Assembly (NCBI GenBank): GCA_025060055.1
Contig: JANXCK010000084.1
Span: 1 to 5,157 of the forward strand
Length of the DNA stretch: 5,157 nt
Source: Fimbriimonadales bacterium
GTDB lineage: Bacteria > Armatimonadota > Fimbriimonadia > Fimbriimonadales > GBS-DC
Direction of reading: 5' to 3'
Position numbers and translations under genes: made by a program. Below, piece by piece: positions 1-5,157 of the stretch. Position 1 is the first letter of the stretch. Each line of letters starts with the position of its first letter. The notes beneath the pieces are model-generated. The model saw nothing but the letters and a program-made list of their open reading frames with translations, was not told the DNA's origin and searched no databases.

Positions 1-17
1 CCCCCTGAAGAGGCGGT
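1..17 (-). other. Edge stretch with possible ribosome site of the next operon gene
   Basis: The 17 bases after the cheX stop read on the minus strand as a short purine-containing spacer ending in CAGGGGG at the window edge. This resembles the G-rich ribosome sites of cheB and cheR and suggests another gene starts just outside the window. There is no terminator-like structure in these bases. Confidence 0.3.
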
Positions 18-485
18 CTACTTCGCGCGTTCACATAAGCCCACGTTGACCTCCACATCGCCCATCTCGGTTTGCAACGGCACGACCAGTGTCGGGATTT
101 CGAGCGTGCTGATGCGCACATTTGTCCCGCGTATCAGGCTGGGCGGGGAGAGGTTGCACTGAATACCTTTTGCAGCCAGTTCGGTCAGCGCGGCGCCCGA
201 AATCATATTCCCCAGCTCGGCAATCGCGCTCGCTGCCAGCTCGTCGAAGGTGCGAATCGTCGTGCCCAGCATCTTAGAGGCAATCTTGTCGGCAGTGAAA
301 ATTGACATCCCGATGATAATCTGCCCTTCCAGTTGCCCCGTGACGCCCAGCACGATGTTGCACTGCTGCGAGGTGAAAATCCCCTTGCGCGCGCTGAGCT
401 GCCCTCTTTGCGGCGTGATGCCGACCATCATCTGGAACACATTAACCGCCGCGCTGATAAACGGGTTGATATATTCCGCTTTCAC
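18..485 (-). CDS. cheX: CheX-type CheY-P phosphatase
   Basis: 155-residue cytoplasmic protein of the CheC/CheX/FliY family, expected to dephosphorylate CheY-P. It carries one active-site helix, S86-AIA-E90-LG-N93, matching the family pattern S/D-x3-E-x2-N, followed by a Pro-Pro pair at 114-115. One motif and a length near 155 fit CheX (a dimer) rather than the two-motif CheC. The N-terminus (MKAEYINPFISA) is the usual CheX opening. The start codon is GTG at 483-485, supported by AAGGAGG at 495-501, nine bases upstream, which overlaps the cheY stop codon. It lies 14 bases after cheY, so target and phosphatase are probably made together. Last gene of the visible operon. Function is inferred from family motifs; the family assignment is strong. 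Confidence 0.92.
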   Translation of the reverse strand: MKAEYINPFISAAVNVFQMMVGITPQRGQLSARKGIFTSQQCNIVLGVTGQLEGQIIIGMSIFTADKIASKMLGTTIRTFDELAASAIAELGNMISGAALTELAAKGIQCNLSPPSLIRGTNVRISTLEIPTLVVPLQTEMGDVEVNVGLCERAK

Positions 486-499
486 GCCTGCTCGCCTCC

Positions 500-859
500 T
501 TATGCGACCTTCTGCACAGCTTCTAAGATGCGTTCAGGCTGGAACGGTTTTACGATGAAGTCTTTCGCGCCCGCCTGAATCGCTTCCACGACAATCTGCT
601 TTTGTCCCATCGCGGTACACATCACGACTTTGGCGTTGGGGTCTTTAGCGCGAATCGCTTTGAGCGCTTCCAGACCGTCCATTTCGGGCATCGTGATGTC
701 CATAAACACCAGGTCGGGCTTATGCTTCTCGTAGAGTTCGACTGCCTCGCGTCCGTTCGAGGCTTCCGCGACCACTTCCAGTCCGTTTTGCGTGAGAATG
801 TTCTTCAGCGTCACGCGCATAAACAGCGCGTCGTCCGTAATCATGATGCGTTTCGCCAT
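500..859 (-). CDS. cheY: CheY chemotaxis response regulator
   Basis: 119-residue single-domain receiver with no output domain. All receiver landmarks are present: acidic pair D9/D10, phosphoacceptor D54 in the FMDITMPEMDG block, T82 in CTAMGQ, and K104 in the IVKPF loop. The length and the MCTAMGQ segment resemble Thermotoga/Bacillus-type CheY. CheA would phosphorylate it, and the product would bind the motor switch; the cheC and cheX products would remove the phosphate. Start ATG 857-859 is preceded by a perfect AGGAGG (867-872) seven bases upstream, lying inside the end of cheR. The gene overlaps cheR by 19 bases, implying translational coupling. Stand-alone receivers also serve other pathways, but the che neighbours make CheY by far the best call. 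Confidence 0.95.
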   Translation of the reverse strand: MAKRIMITDDALFMRVTLKNILTQNGLEVVAEASNGREAVELYEKHKPDLVFMDITMPEMDGLEALKAIRAKDPNAKVVMCTAMGQKQIVVEAIQAGAKDFIVKPFQPERILEAVQKVA

Positions 860-1704
860 CGTTGAACCTCCTGTTGCGGTTTGCGATAGAAGAACGCGCT
901 GGGGTTTTCGAACCCAATCTGCGCGTAGTGGAAAATGCGCTCGGTGTTGCCCAAAAACAGGTAGCCACCTGGCTTGAGCGCGTTGTAGAACTCTCGGAAG
1001 ACGCGCTCCTTCGCCTCATCCGAGAAATAGATGACCACATTTCGGCACGCAATCAGGTCGAACCCCTGCGCGTAAGGGTCAGCAAGTAGGTTGTGGCGCT
1101 CAAATTTGAGGTAGCGTTTGAGCATCGGGTCGGCTTCGTAGAGCGTGCGTCCGCCCTCCTCGAAGGCACGGAAATACTTTTGCTTGTAATCAGCAGGCAC
1201 GCTGCGCATATCGCTCTCGGCAAACACACCACGCCGTGCCCGCTCCAGCACTTCTTGGTCGATATCCGTGCCCAGAATCTGGTGCGAGCGGCTGGGCGCC
1301 AACTCATGCACCAAAATCGCGAGGCTATATGCCTCCGCGCCGTAGGAGCAGCCCGCGCTCCAGAGCTTCAGATGCAGGCTACGCTTCAGCAAGTCGGGCA
1401 GTACCTGCACGCGCACGATTTCGAACTGCTCTGGGTTGCGAAACAGCTCGGACACATTTATCGCCAGTCGGTCAATAAACCCGCGCATGCGTGCCTCGTC
1501 CGACGCCAGATAGCTAAAGTAGTCTGTGAACTTGCGGTAGCCCGCGCGCTCCATCATCGTGTAGATGCGTCGATAGGTTTGCTCGAACTTGTACTGATCG
1601 AGGTCTAACCCGACGCGGCGTTTGAGCAGTTGTTTGAACTGCTCGAAGTCGCGCAGGAGTTCGGGCGTGCGTGGAACCGCTATGCTGCTCGGTACTTGTT
1701 GCAT
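841..1704 (-). CDS. cheR: CheR chemoreceptor glutamate methyltransferase
   Basis: 287-residue SAM-dependent methyltransferase that methylates glutamates on receptors. The helical N-terminal CheR domain covers about residues 15-80. It is followed by INVSELFRNPEQF (82-94, with the conserved R89), the SAM-binding segment WSAGCSYGAEAYSLAI (115-130), the acidic D147 in LGTDID that should contact the SAM ribose, CRNVVIYF (220-227), and the closing GGYLFLGNTE strand (246-255), where many CheR proteins have GHSE. Length is normal for the family and no C-terminal TPR extension is present. ATG 1702-1704 overlaps the end of cheB by 25 bases; AGGGGGTGA at 1712-1720 can serve as ribosome binding site. It works in opposition to CheB. 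Confidence 0.95.
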   Translation of the reverse strand: MQQVPSSIAVPRTPELLRDFEQFKQLLKRRVGLDLDQYKFEQTYRRIYTMMERAGYRKFTDYFSYLASDEARMRGFIDRLAINVSELFRNPEQFEIVRVQVLPDLLKRSLHLKLWSAGCSYGAEAYSLAILVHELAPSRSHQILGTDIDQEVLERARRGVFAESDMRSVPADYKQKYFRAFEEGGRTLYEADPMLKRYLKFERHNLLADPYAQGFDLIACRNVVIYFSDEAKERVFREFYNALKPGGYLFLGNTERIFHYAQIGFENPSAFFYRKPQQEVQRWRNAS

Positions 1705-2747
1705 AGTTCTCTCACCCCCTCTGTGATTGCCTCAGCGATTTGATGGAGCGGCGCGATGCGTTTCACGCAGCCTGTCTGAATTGCAGCGCGCGGCATGCCG
1801 AACACGACGCTGGTGCTTTCGTCCTCGGCGATGGTATACGCGCCTTTGGCGTGCAGGGCGCGCAGACCCGCTGCCCCATCGGAACCCATTCCCGTCAGTA
1901 TCGCCACAATCACAGCGCCTTGGTAATGCTGGGCGACGGAGAGCAGCGCCACATCGACGGCAGGGCGCACACCATGAACAGGCGGGTCTTGCGTGAGCCT
2001 AATCTTGCCGCCGCGCTCCACGATGAGGTGCTTGCCTCCCTGTGCGAGATAGGCGACACCCGCCTCGAGCGTCTCGCCGCCTTGCGCTTCGCGCACAGTA
2101 AACGCGCTGCTGCGATCTAACCGCTCCGCCAGCGAGCGCGTGAACCCCTCAGGCATATGCTGAATCAGCAAAATTTTGGCGTGCAAGTTCGCAGGTAGAC
2201 TGCTCATCACGGTATGCAGAGCGCGCGGTCCCCCTGTCGAGGAGCCTATCACCACCAGCGGTGCCTCGTGTGTGGGGCGTCCTGCTGGCACGCTGGGCAG
2301 TGGCGACACAGGTACAGGGCGTGCTGTGGGGGGCGCAACAGCCAGCCGCGCCCGTGCAACCGCCTTGACCTTCTCGATAATCTGCGATGAGATCTTGTAG
2401 ATGTCCAGCGAGATGGAGCCAGATGGCTTCGCGACAAAGTCCACCGCACCAAGTTCCAGACATCTGAGCGTGACTTCAGCGCCTTCGGTGGTCAAGCTGC
2501 TCAGCATCAGCACGGGCGTCGGCTGCTCCTGCATCAGTTTTTGGAGCATCGTCACGCCGTCCATCACGGGCATCTCGACGTCGAGCGTGATGACATCGGG
2601 CTGGAGCCGTCGTGCCAGTTCCAGCCCCTCTTGCCCGTTGCGTGCCGCGCCTACTACCTCCAGCTCCGTATCCTGGCTCAGCAGGTCGCTAATCATCCGT
2701 CGCATAAACATCGAGTCGTCGACCACCAGCACTCGGATTTTGCCCAT
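1680..2747 (-). CDS. cheB: CheB chemoreceptor methylesterase/deamidase
   Basis: 355-residue two-domain enzyme. Residues 1-120 form a receiver with D10/D11, phosphoacceptor D56 in TLDVEMPVMDG, S84 and K107 in the VAKPSG loop. A Pro/Ala/Arg-rich linker spans about 136-163. The catalytic domain follows with the complete esterase triad: S170 in IGSSTGGP, H197 in IQHMPEGFTRS, and D290 in LTGMGSDGAAGL. Phosphorylation by CheA should relieve receiver inhibition, after which it removes methyl groups from receptor glutamates. ATG 2745-2747 lies seven bases from a GGGGGG run (2755-2760) next to the cheD stop; the gap to cheD is 13 bases. Length and architecture are standard. Confidence 0.96.
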   Translation of the reverse strand: MGKIRVLVVDDSMFMRRMISDLLSQDTELEVVGAARNGQEGLELARRLQPDVITLDVEMPVMDGVTMLQKLMQEQPTPVLMLSSLTTEGAEVTLRCLELGAVDFVAKPSGSISLDIYKISSQIIEKVKAVARARLAVAPPTARPVPVSPLPSVPAGRPTHEAPLVVIGSSTGGPRALHTVMSSLPANLHAKILLIQHMPEGFTRSLAERLDRSSAFTVREAQGGETLEAGVAYLAQGGKHLIVERGGKIRLTQDPPVHGVRPAVDVALLSVAQHYQGAVIVAILTGMGSDGAAGLRALHAKGAYTIAEDESTSVVFGMPRAAIQTGCVKRIAPLHQIAEAITEGVRELCNKYRAA

Positions 2748-2760
2748 CCTGTTTCCCCCC

Positions 2761-3279
2761 TTAGGCGGCTTTGCGCAGAATGCCCAGCGCCGCCGACAAA
2801 TCTTTTTCCACAGGTGTCGCCCCGACCGCGCGCACGCGCACTAATCCCGTTTCTAAATCGAACTCGAACGAGCGCCCTGTGCTGCCGTGCGTGTTCTCGA
2901 ACACGATACTGATGCGCAGCTCGCTGAGCAGTCGGCGCAGTGTAGAAACATTGCGTTCGCCAATGCGCAGCGCCTGACTGCGGTTCTGGAACAGCTCGCC
3001 CCCGCCGATAAGAATCGCTTTCAGGTGCGACGCCGATGCAGGGGGCGTATCGAGCGTGCGCAGCAGCGCAGGCACAGCGGTCGTGGCATACTTGCCAGGC
3101 ATCGTGAAGGCGTCATGCTCGTGTGCCTCGGGTAGCATCACGTGTGCCAGCGCTGCCATATGCGAGCGCGGATTGAACAACAGCGTGCCCACGCACGATC
3201 CCAAGCCGATACACCCCAACACCCCAGCGCCTCTGGCGAACACAATCTCGCCCATACCCGCTAACTTGACCTCCGCCAT
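2761..3279 (-). CDS. cheD: CheD receptor glutamine deamidase
   Basis: 172-residue protein of the CheD family, which converts receptor glutamines to glutamates and in Bacillus/Thermotoga is bound by CheC. The nucleophile C29 lies in GLGSCVG and the partner H46 in LAHVMLP, with the usual 17-residue spacing; GKYATTAVP and the LIGGGELF block (about 90-97) also fit. Odd: six residues before the nucleophile, where I recall a conserved active-site Thr (T21 of T. maritima), this protein has C23 (codon TGT). Start ATG 3277-3279 is chosen because AAGGGAG (3286-3292) lies six bases upstream and the family N-terminus begins here; the open frame continues upstream to 3438 only inside cheC and is unlikely to be translated. 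It follows cheC by 13 bases. Confidence 0.94.
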   Translation of the reverse strand: MAEVKLAGMGEIVFARGAGVLGCIGLGSCVGTLLFNPRSHMAALAHVMLPEAHEHDAFTMPGKYATTAVPALLRTLDTPPASASHLKAILIGGGELFQNRSQALRIGERNVSTLRRLLSELRISIVFENTHGSTGRSFEFDLETGLVRVRAVGATPVEKDLSAALGILRKAA

Positions 3280-3285
3280 CGCTTG

Positions 3286-3292
3286 CTCCCTT
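3286..3292 (-). promoter_or_regulatory. Ribosome binding site of cheD
   Basis: AAGGGAG read on the minus strand, six bases from ATG 3277-3279 and directly after the cheC stop codon. It decides the cheD start against the longer in-frame extension into cheC. Confidence 0.75.
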
Positions 3293-3901
3293 CTAAATCC
3301 CCAGCACGCTGAACAGCTTCTCCAGGTTGCCCGTTTCGGGCAGGTAGAGAAAATAGCCCCGAAACTCGTGTTCAGCGGTCTTGAACGCCGTCTCGACTGC
3401 CAGTAGCTCGCGCTGTTCGTACAGTGCCTCGACCACAATTGAGCTAAGGAGTGCCATCGCCATGTCGGCGGCGAACACAGGTGGCTCCATCTGCAGCGTG
3501 AATCCTGTCATTTGGCTGATTGCCCGCAAGTAGTTGCCCAGCATGATGTTGCTTACTTCGTTGACGACCGACTGGTAGAGTTCGTTGAGCGCGTCCAGTC
3601 CGCTGGGCGACATCTGCACAAGGATTTGCCACAGCACGCACGCGCTCTCCCACGGAAACAGAAACGCGGCTTCGCCTGCCCAATCGCCGTTCACGCGCGA
3701 GACCGTGCCTACTGCCAGCGACTCGGGCGCGACACAGCACAGGCTGGGGAGCGTGCTTGCGTCAATCGGAAGCACCTGCGGCGCCTCTAAGGTAAATAGC
3801 ACACCTGTCAGGTCGGAAAGCGCGGTGACTGCGCCACCTAACCCGATGTTGCCTATCTCGCGCAGCGCGTCCGTGCGCAAATCGTTCAGGGTAAGTGCCA
3901 T
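3293..3901 (-). CDS. cheC: CheC CheY-P phosphatase
   Basis: 202-residue protein with the internal duplication typical of CheC. Site 1 is D11-x3-E15-x2-N18 followed by P41; site 2 is S-x3-E-x2-N in QSVVNEVSNIML with a proline again 23 residues after the Asn. Both match the phosphatase pattern D/S-x3-E-x2-N-x22-P, so both sites look active. It should dephosphorylate CheY-P and bind CheD, encoded immediately downstream. Its length fits CheC and excludes FliY, which carries an extra C-terminal flagellar switch domain. Start ATG 3899-3901 has AGGTGG (3908-3913) six bases upstream. It is the first gene of the visible che operon, next to a divergent intergenic region. Confidence 0.94.
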   Translation of the reverse strand: MALTLNDLRTDALREIGNIGLGGAVTALSDLTGVLFTLEAPQVLPIDASTLPSLCCVAPESLAVGTVSRVNGDWAGEAAFLFPWESACVLWQILVQMSPSGLDALNELYQSVVNEVSNIMLGNYLRAISQMTGFTLQMEPPVFAADMAMALLSSIVVEALYEQRELLAVETAFKTAEHEFRGYFLYLPETGNLEKLFSVLGI

Positions 3902-4029
3902 CAGTTGCCACCTGCCAAAGGATTTTTGCCATAAGTCGAGCGCGGAGCTTATTGCAAGGATACGGGGTTTCAGACGCTGGATTTGCTGCAGCTCTCTCTA
4001 TCGGGTTCAAAGGGTATCATAGAGCGGGT
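3902..4029. promoter_or_regulatory. Divergent intergenic region between cheC and the pilin-like gene
   Basis: The only sizeable non-coding gap, 128 bases, and the only place where the che operon promoter can lie within the window. On the minus strand a weak sigma-70-like pair is possible: TTGCAA (3952-3957) with TTATGG or TATGGC (3928-3934) at 17-18 base spacing, giving a short leader carrying the cheC ribosome site. On the plus strand TATCAT (4015-4020) matches the TATAAT box at five of six positions and lies nine bases before ATG 4030, without a recognisable -35 box. Both assignments are inspection only. Confidence 0.35.
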
Positions 4030-4398
4030 ATGCGACTGGTTGGCGTGCTGGTTTCGGTGGCGATTTTGGGCGTGCTGGTAGTGGTATGGCTCTACTACGG
4101 CACGGGCGGCACGGGGCGTGGGGAGGGCGCGGCGCAGCCGCCGAGCGCAGTACCCCCCGCAAGCCGCGTGGGGGAGGTGCGCCAAGCCGCAGAGAGCGTG
4201 GAGTGCCGTATTAACCTGAGCCAGATTCGCGCCGCGCTTCAGATGCGCACCACCACCGAAGACACCCGCCCCGCCAGCCTGCAGGAACTGGGTCTGCCTG
4301 CCACTATGCTCACCTGCCCTGTGTCGGGGCAACCCTATCAGTATGACCCGAACACGGGTCAAGTGCGCTGCCCCACACAGGGGCACGCAAGTTATTAG
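4030..4398 (+). CDS. Small membrane-anchored pseudopilin-like protein
   Basis: 122-residue protein of unassigned function. Residues 3-23 form one hydrophobic segment (LVGVLVSVAILGVLVVVWLYY) broken only by small residues and strongly resembling the N-terminal helix of type IV pilins and pseudopilins, but with Gly at the position of the usual Glu5. A Gly/Pro-rich linker (24-45) leads to a soluble domain with CRINLSQIRAALQM (59-72), PASLQELGLP (81-90), and a C-terminal pattern CPxSGxxYxYD...CPxxxH (C96, C114, H119). Similar Cys-Pro endings occur in small pseudopilin-type proteins. C96 and C114 could form a disulfide or bind metal; the topology expected is C-terminus outside. The start is uncertain: ATG 4030 has only a weak ribosome site, and the frame is open upstream to GTG 3895, with a possible TTG at 3952 preceded by GGAG. 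The gene is divergent from cheC and convergent with the rhomboid gene. It is probably a real gene, but no function is proven. Confidence 0.75.
   Translation: MRLVGVLVSVAILGVLVVVWLYYGTGGTGRGEGAAQPPSAVPPASRVGEVRQAAESVECRINLSQIRAALQMRTTTEDTRPASLQELGLPATMLTCPVSGQPYQYDPNTGQVRCPTQGHASY
4344..4389. terminator. Tandem hairpins at the convergent gene junction
   Basis: Two inverted repeats lie side by side. The first is TGACCCG-AACA-CGGGTCA (4344-4361), a perfect seven-pair stem. The second is TGCG-C-TGCCCC, loop ACACA, GGGGCACGCA (4364-4389), ten pairs with one bulged C. The second starts five bases beyond the rhomboid stop codon on the minus strand and ends six bases before the stop of the pilin-like gene on the plus strand. 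Neither side has a proper T-run, so intrinsic termination is uncertain; the stems lie inside coding sequence and could partly reflect codon choice. Confidence 0.3.
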
Positions 4399-5105
4399 TA
4401 GTCATCGTAATAGTACCGCCTGCGCCCGTACAGAATACGCTCCGATCCGCCCAGCAACTTGATGGTAATAAATCCCGCCACGAACCCCCCAATGTGCGCG
4501 ATGTACGCCACGCCAGGATTGTAGACCACGAACTGTGAGACGAACCAGAAAATCAGGAAAAATATGGCAGGCACTTCCACGAAGGTAATGATGAAAAACC
4601 AGAGCACGCAATCGATGCGCGCATGCGGGAACAGCAGCAGATACGCCCCCATAATCCCCGCAATCGCTCCGCTTGCGCCGACGACAGGCACAGGCGACGC
4701 CCAGTTGAACACCACATGCGACAGCGCCGCCGCCACGCCCCAAATCAGGTACAGTAGTAGGTAGCGCACATGCCCCAGCGCGTCTTCCACATTATTCCCA
4801 AAAATCCATAACGACCACATGTTGCCCAAGATGTGCCAGAAGTTGCCATGCAGGAACATGCTTGTGAGGATGGTAAGCCACGGGTTGACGACAGGCTCAG
4901 ACCGCGCACCTGTCTGCAGCTGCCAGAACCGATCAACGGGTGAGAGGTCTGCCCCCGTAATCTCGTACGGAATTGCAGCGTACAGATAGGTCACACGCGG
5001 GTCGAGCTGCTGCATGATGAACACAAGCACATTCACCACAATCAGCCCGACTGTCACGAACGGGAACCGCTGCGACGGATTATGGTCGCGAATCGGGAGT
5101 AGCAC
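4395..5105 (-). CDS. Rhomboid family intramembrane serine protease
   Basis: 236-residue polytopic membrane protein that should cleave transmembrane substrates within the bilayer. The catalytic dyad is visible: S145 in VVGASGAIAG and H204 in YIAHIGGF. The oxyanion and L1-associated motif HGNFWHILGNMWSLWIFG (86-103) contains H91 and N95, followed by NNVEDALG. About six hydrophobic segments are seen near 16-34, 77-102, 112-133, 139-159, 166-190 and 197-218. The N-terminus LLPIRDHNPSQRFPFVT is typical of one bacterial rhomboid group. The start is GTG 5103-5105, fixed by an in-frame stop at 5121-5123 with no other start codon between; no good Shine-Dalgarno is seen. The C-terminal tail ends in basic and then tyrosine/aspartate residues (RRRYYYDDY). 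The physiological substrate cannot be told from the sequence. Confidence 0.93.
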   Translation of the reverse strand: MLLPIRDHNPSQRFPFVTVGLIVVNVLVFIMQQLDPRVTYLYAAIPYEITGADLSPVDRFWQLQTGARSEPVVNPWLTILTSMFLHGNFWHILGNMWSLWIFGNNVEDALGHVRYLLLYLIWGVAAALSHVVFNWASPVPVVGASGAIAGIMGAYLLLFPHARIDCVLWFFIITFVEVPAIFFLIFWFVSQFVVYNPGVAYIAHIGGFVAGFITIKLLGGSERILYGRRRYYYDDY

Positions 5106-5114
5106 AGTGTGCGA

Positions 5115-5151
5115 ATTTCGTCAGGCGCCTGCGAAATCCTGCAGGGCAGGC
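5115..5151. repeat. Compact overlapping inverted repeats upstream of the rhomboid gene
   Basis: ATTTCG (5115-5120) and CGAAAT (5132-5137) flank the ten-base palindrome CAGGCGCCTG (5122-5131). GCCTGC (5127-5132) can instead pair with GCAGGC (5146-5151) around the eight-base palindrome CCTGCAGG (5138-5145). The two pairings share bases and exclude each other. They lie 10-46 bases upstream of the rhomboid GTG, so an operator dyad, a leader structure, or the terminator of an upstream gene beyond the window are all possible. Confidence 0.4.
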
Positions 5152-5157
5152 TGCTCT

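Noticed and set aside
1093..1608. Long plus-strand open frames opposite cheR, and similar ones opposite cheB and cheD.
   Set aside because: Antisense shadows expected in GC-rich DNA; no recognisable domain and the real genes on the minus strand are unambiguous.
3328..3342. Hairpin TGCCCG-TTT-CGGGCA near the 3' end of cheC.
   Set aside because: Only six pairs inside coding sequence, with no T-run; termination here would cut the operon before cheD. Most likely chance in GC-rich codons.
3280..3438. N-terminal extension of the CheD frame by 53 residues.
   Set aside because: It lies entirely within cheC, has no CheD-like sequence, and the internal ATG has a good ribosome site.
3998..4005. CCCGATAG on the minus strand resembles the -10 part of a flagellar sigma-28 promoter upstream of cheC.
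   Set aside because: No TAAA-like -35 element lies about 15 bases upstream, and the site is about 100 bases from the cheC start; the match is too weak to call.
3895..4029. GTG start at 3895 giving a 167-residue version of the pilin-like protein.
   Set aside because: It would overlap the cheC start, has no ribosome site and yields an unusually long 45-residue leader; a shorter TTG-initiated leader remains possible and is listed as a finding.
1..5157. Search for CRISPR arrays, tRNA/rRNA genes, insertion sequences, phage or toxin-antitoxin genes.
   Set aside because: No regular repeats, RNA gene signatures, transposase motifs or small toxin-like gene pairs were seen by inspection.

Overview
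The window is a GC-rich bacterial segment dominated by a six-gene chemotaxis cluster on the minus strand, in transcription order cheC, cheD, cheB, cheR, cheY, cheX (from about 3901 down to 18). The genes overlap or are separated by 13-14 bases, and most have a clear Shine-Dalgarno sequence, so this is very likely one operon. It holds the adaptation enzymes (methyltransferase CheR, methylesterase CheB, deamidase CheD), the diffusible response regulator CheY, and two CheY-P phosphatases of the CheC/CheX family. CheA, CheW and receptors are not in the window. A Shine-Dalgarno-like stretch at the extreme left edge suggests the operon continues beyond base 1.

A 128-base intergenic region (3902-4029) separates the che operon from a divergent plus-strand gene (4030-4398). 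That gene encodes a small membrane-anchored protein with a hydrophobic N-terminus resembling a type IV pilin helix and a C-terminal CP...CP...H pattern like some pseudopilin-type proteins. It converges on a minus-strand rhomboid protease gene (4395-5105); the two stop codons overlap by 4 bases. The last 52 bases (5106-5157) hold the rhomboid upstream region, with compact inverted repeats.

How the genes work together: CheR and CheB set receptor methylation, CheD deamidates receptors and is usually held by CheC, CheY carries the signal to the flagellar or pilus motor, and CheC and CheX remove the phosphate from CheY. The pilin-like and rhomboid genes have no evident functional link to chemotaxis, except that a pilus could be the motor if the organism lacks flagella; the window cannot decide this.

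Organism: CheC, CheD and CheX together are typical of Thermotogae, Firmicutes, Spirochaetes and several deep-branching phyla rather than enteric bacteria. High GC plus the small pseudopilin-like protein would fit something like Armatimonadota or a similar, possibly thermophilic, lineage, but this is a low-confidence guess. No tRNA, rRNA, CRISPR, insertion sequence or phage gene is visible. I see no clear previously undescribed system; the best leads are a CheD active-site substitution, the atypical pilin-like protein, and the structure-rich convergent junction.
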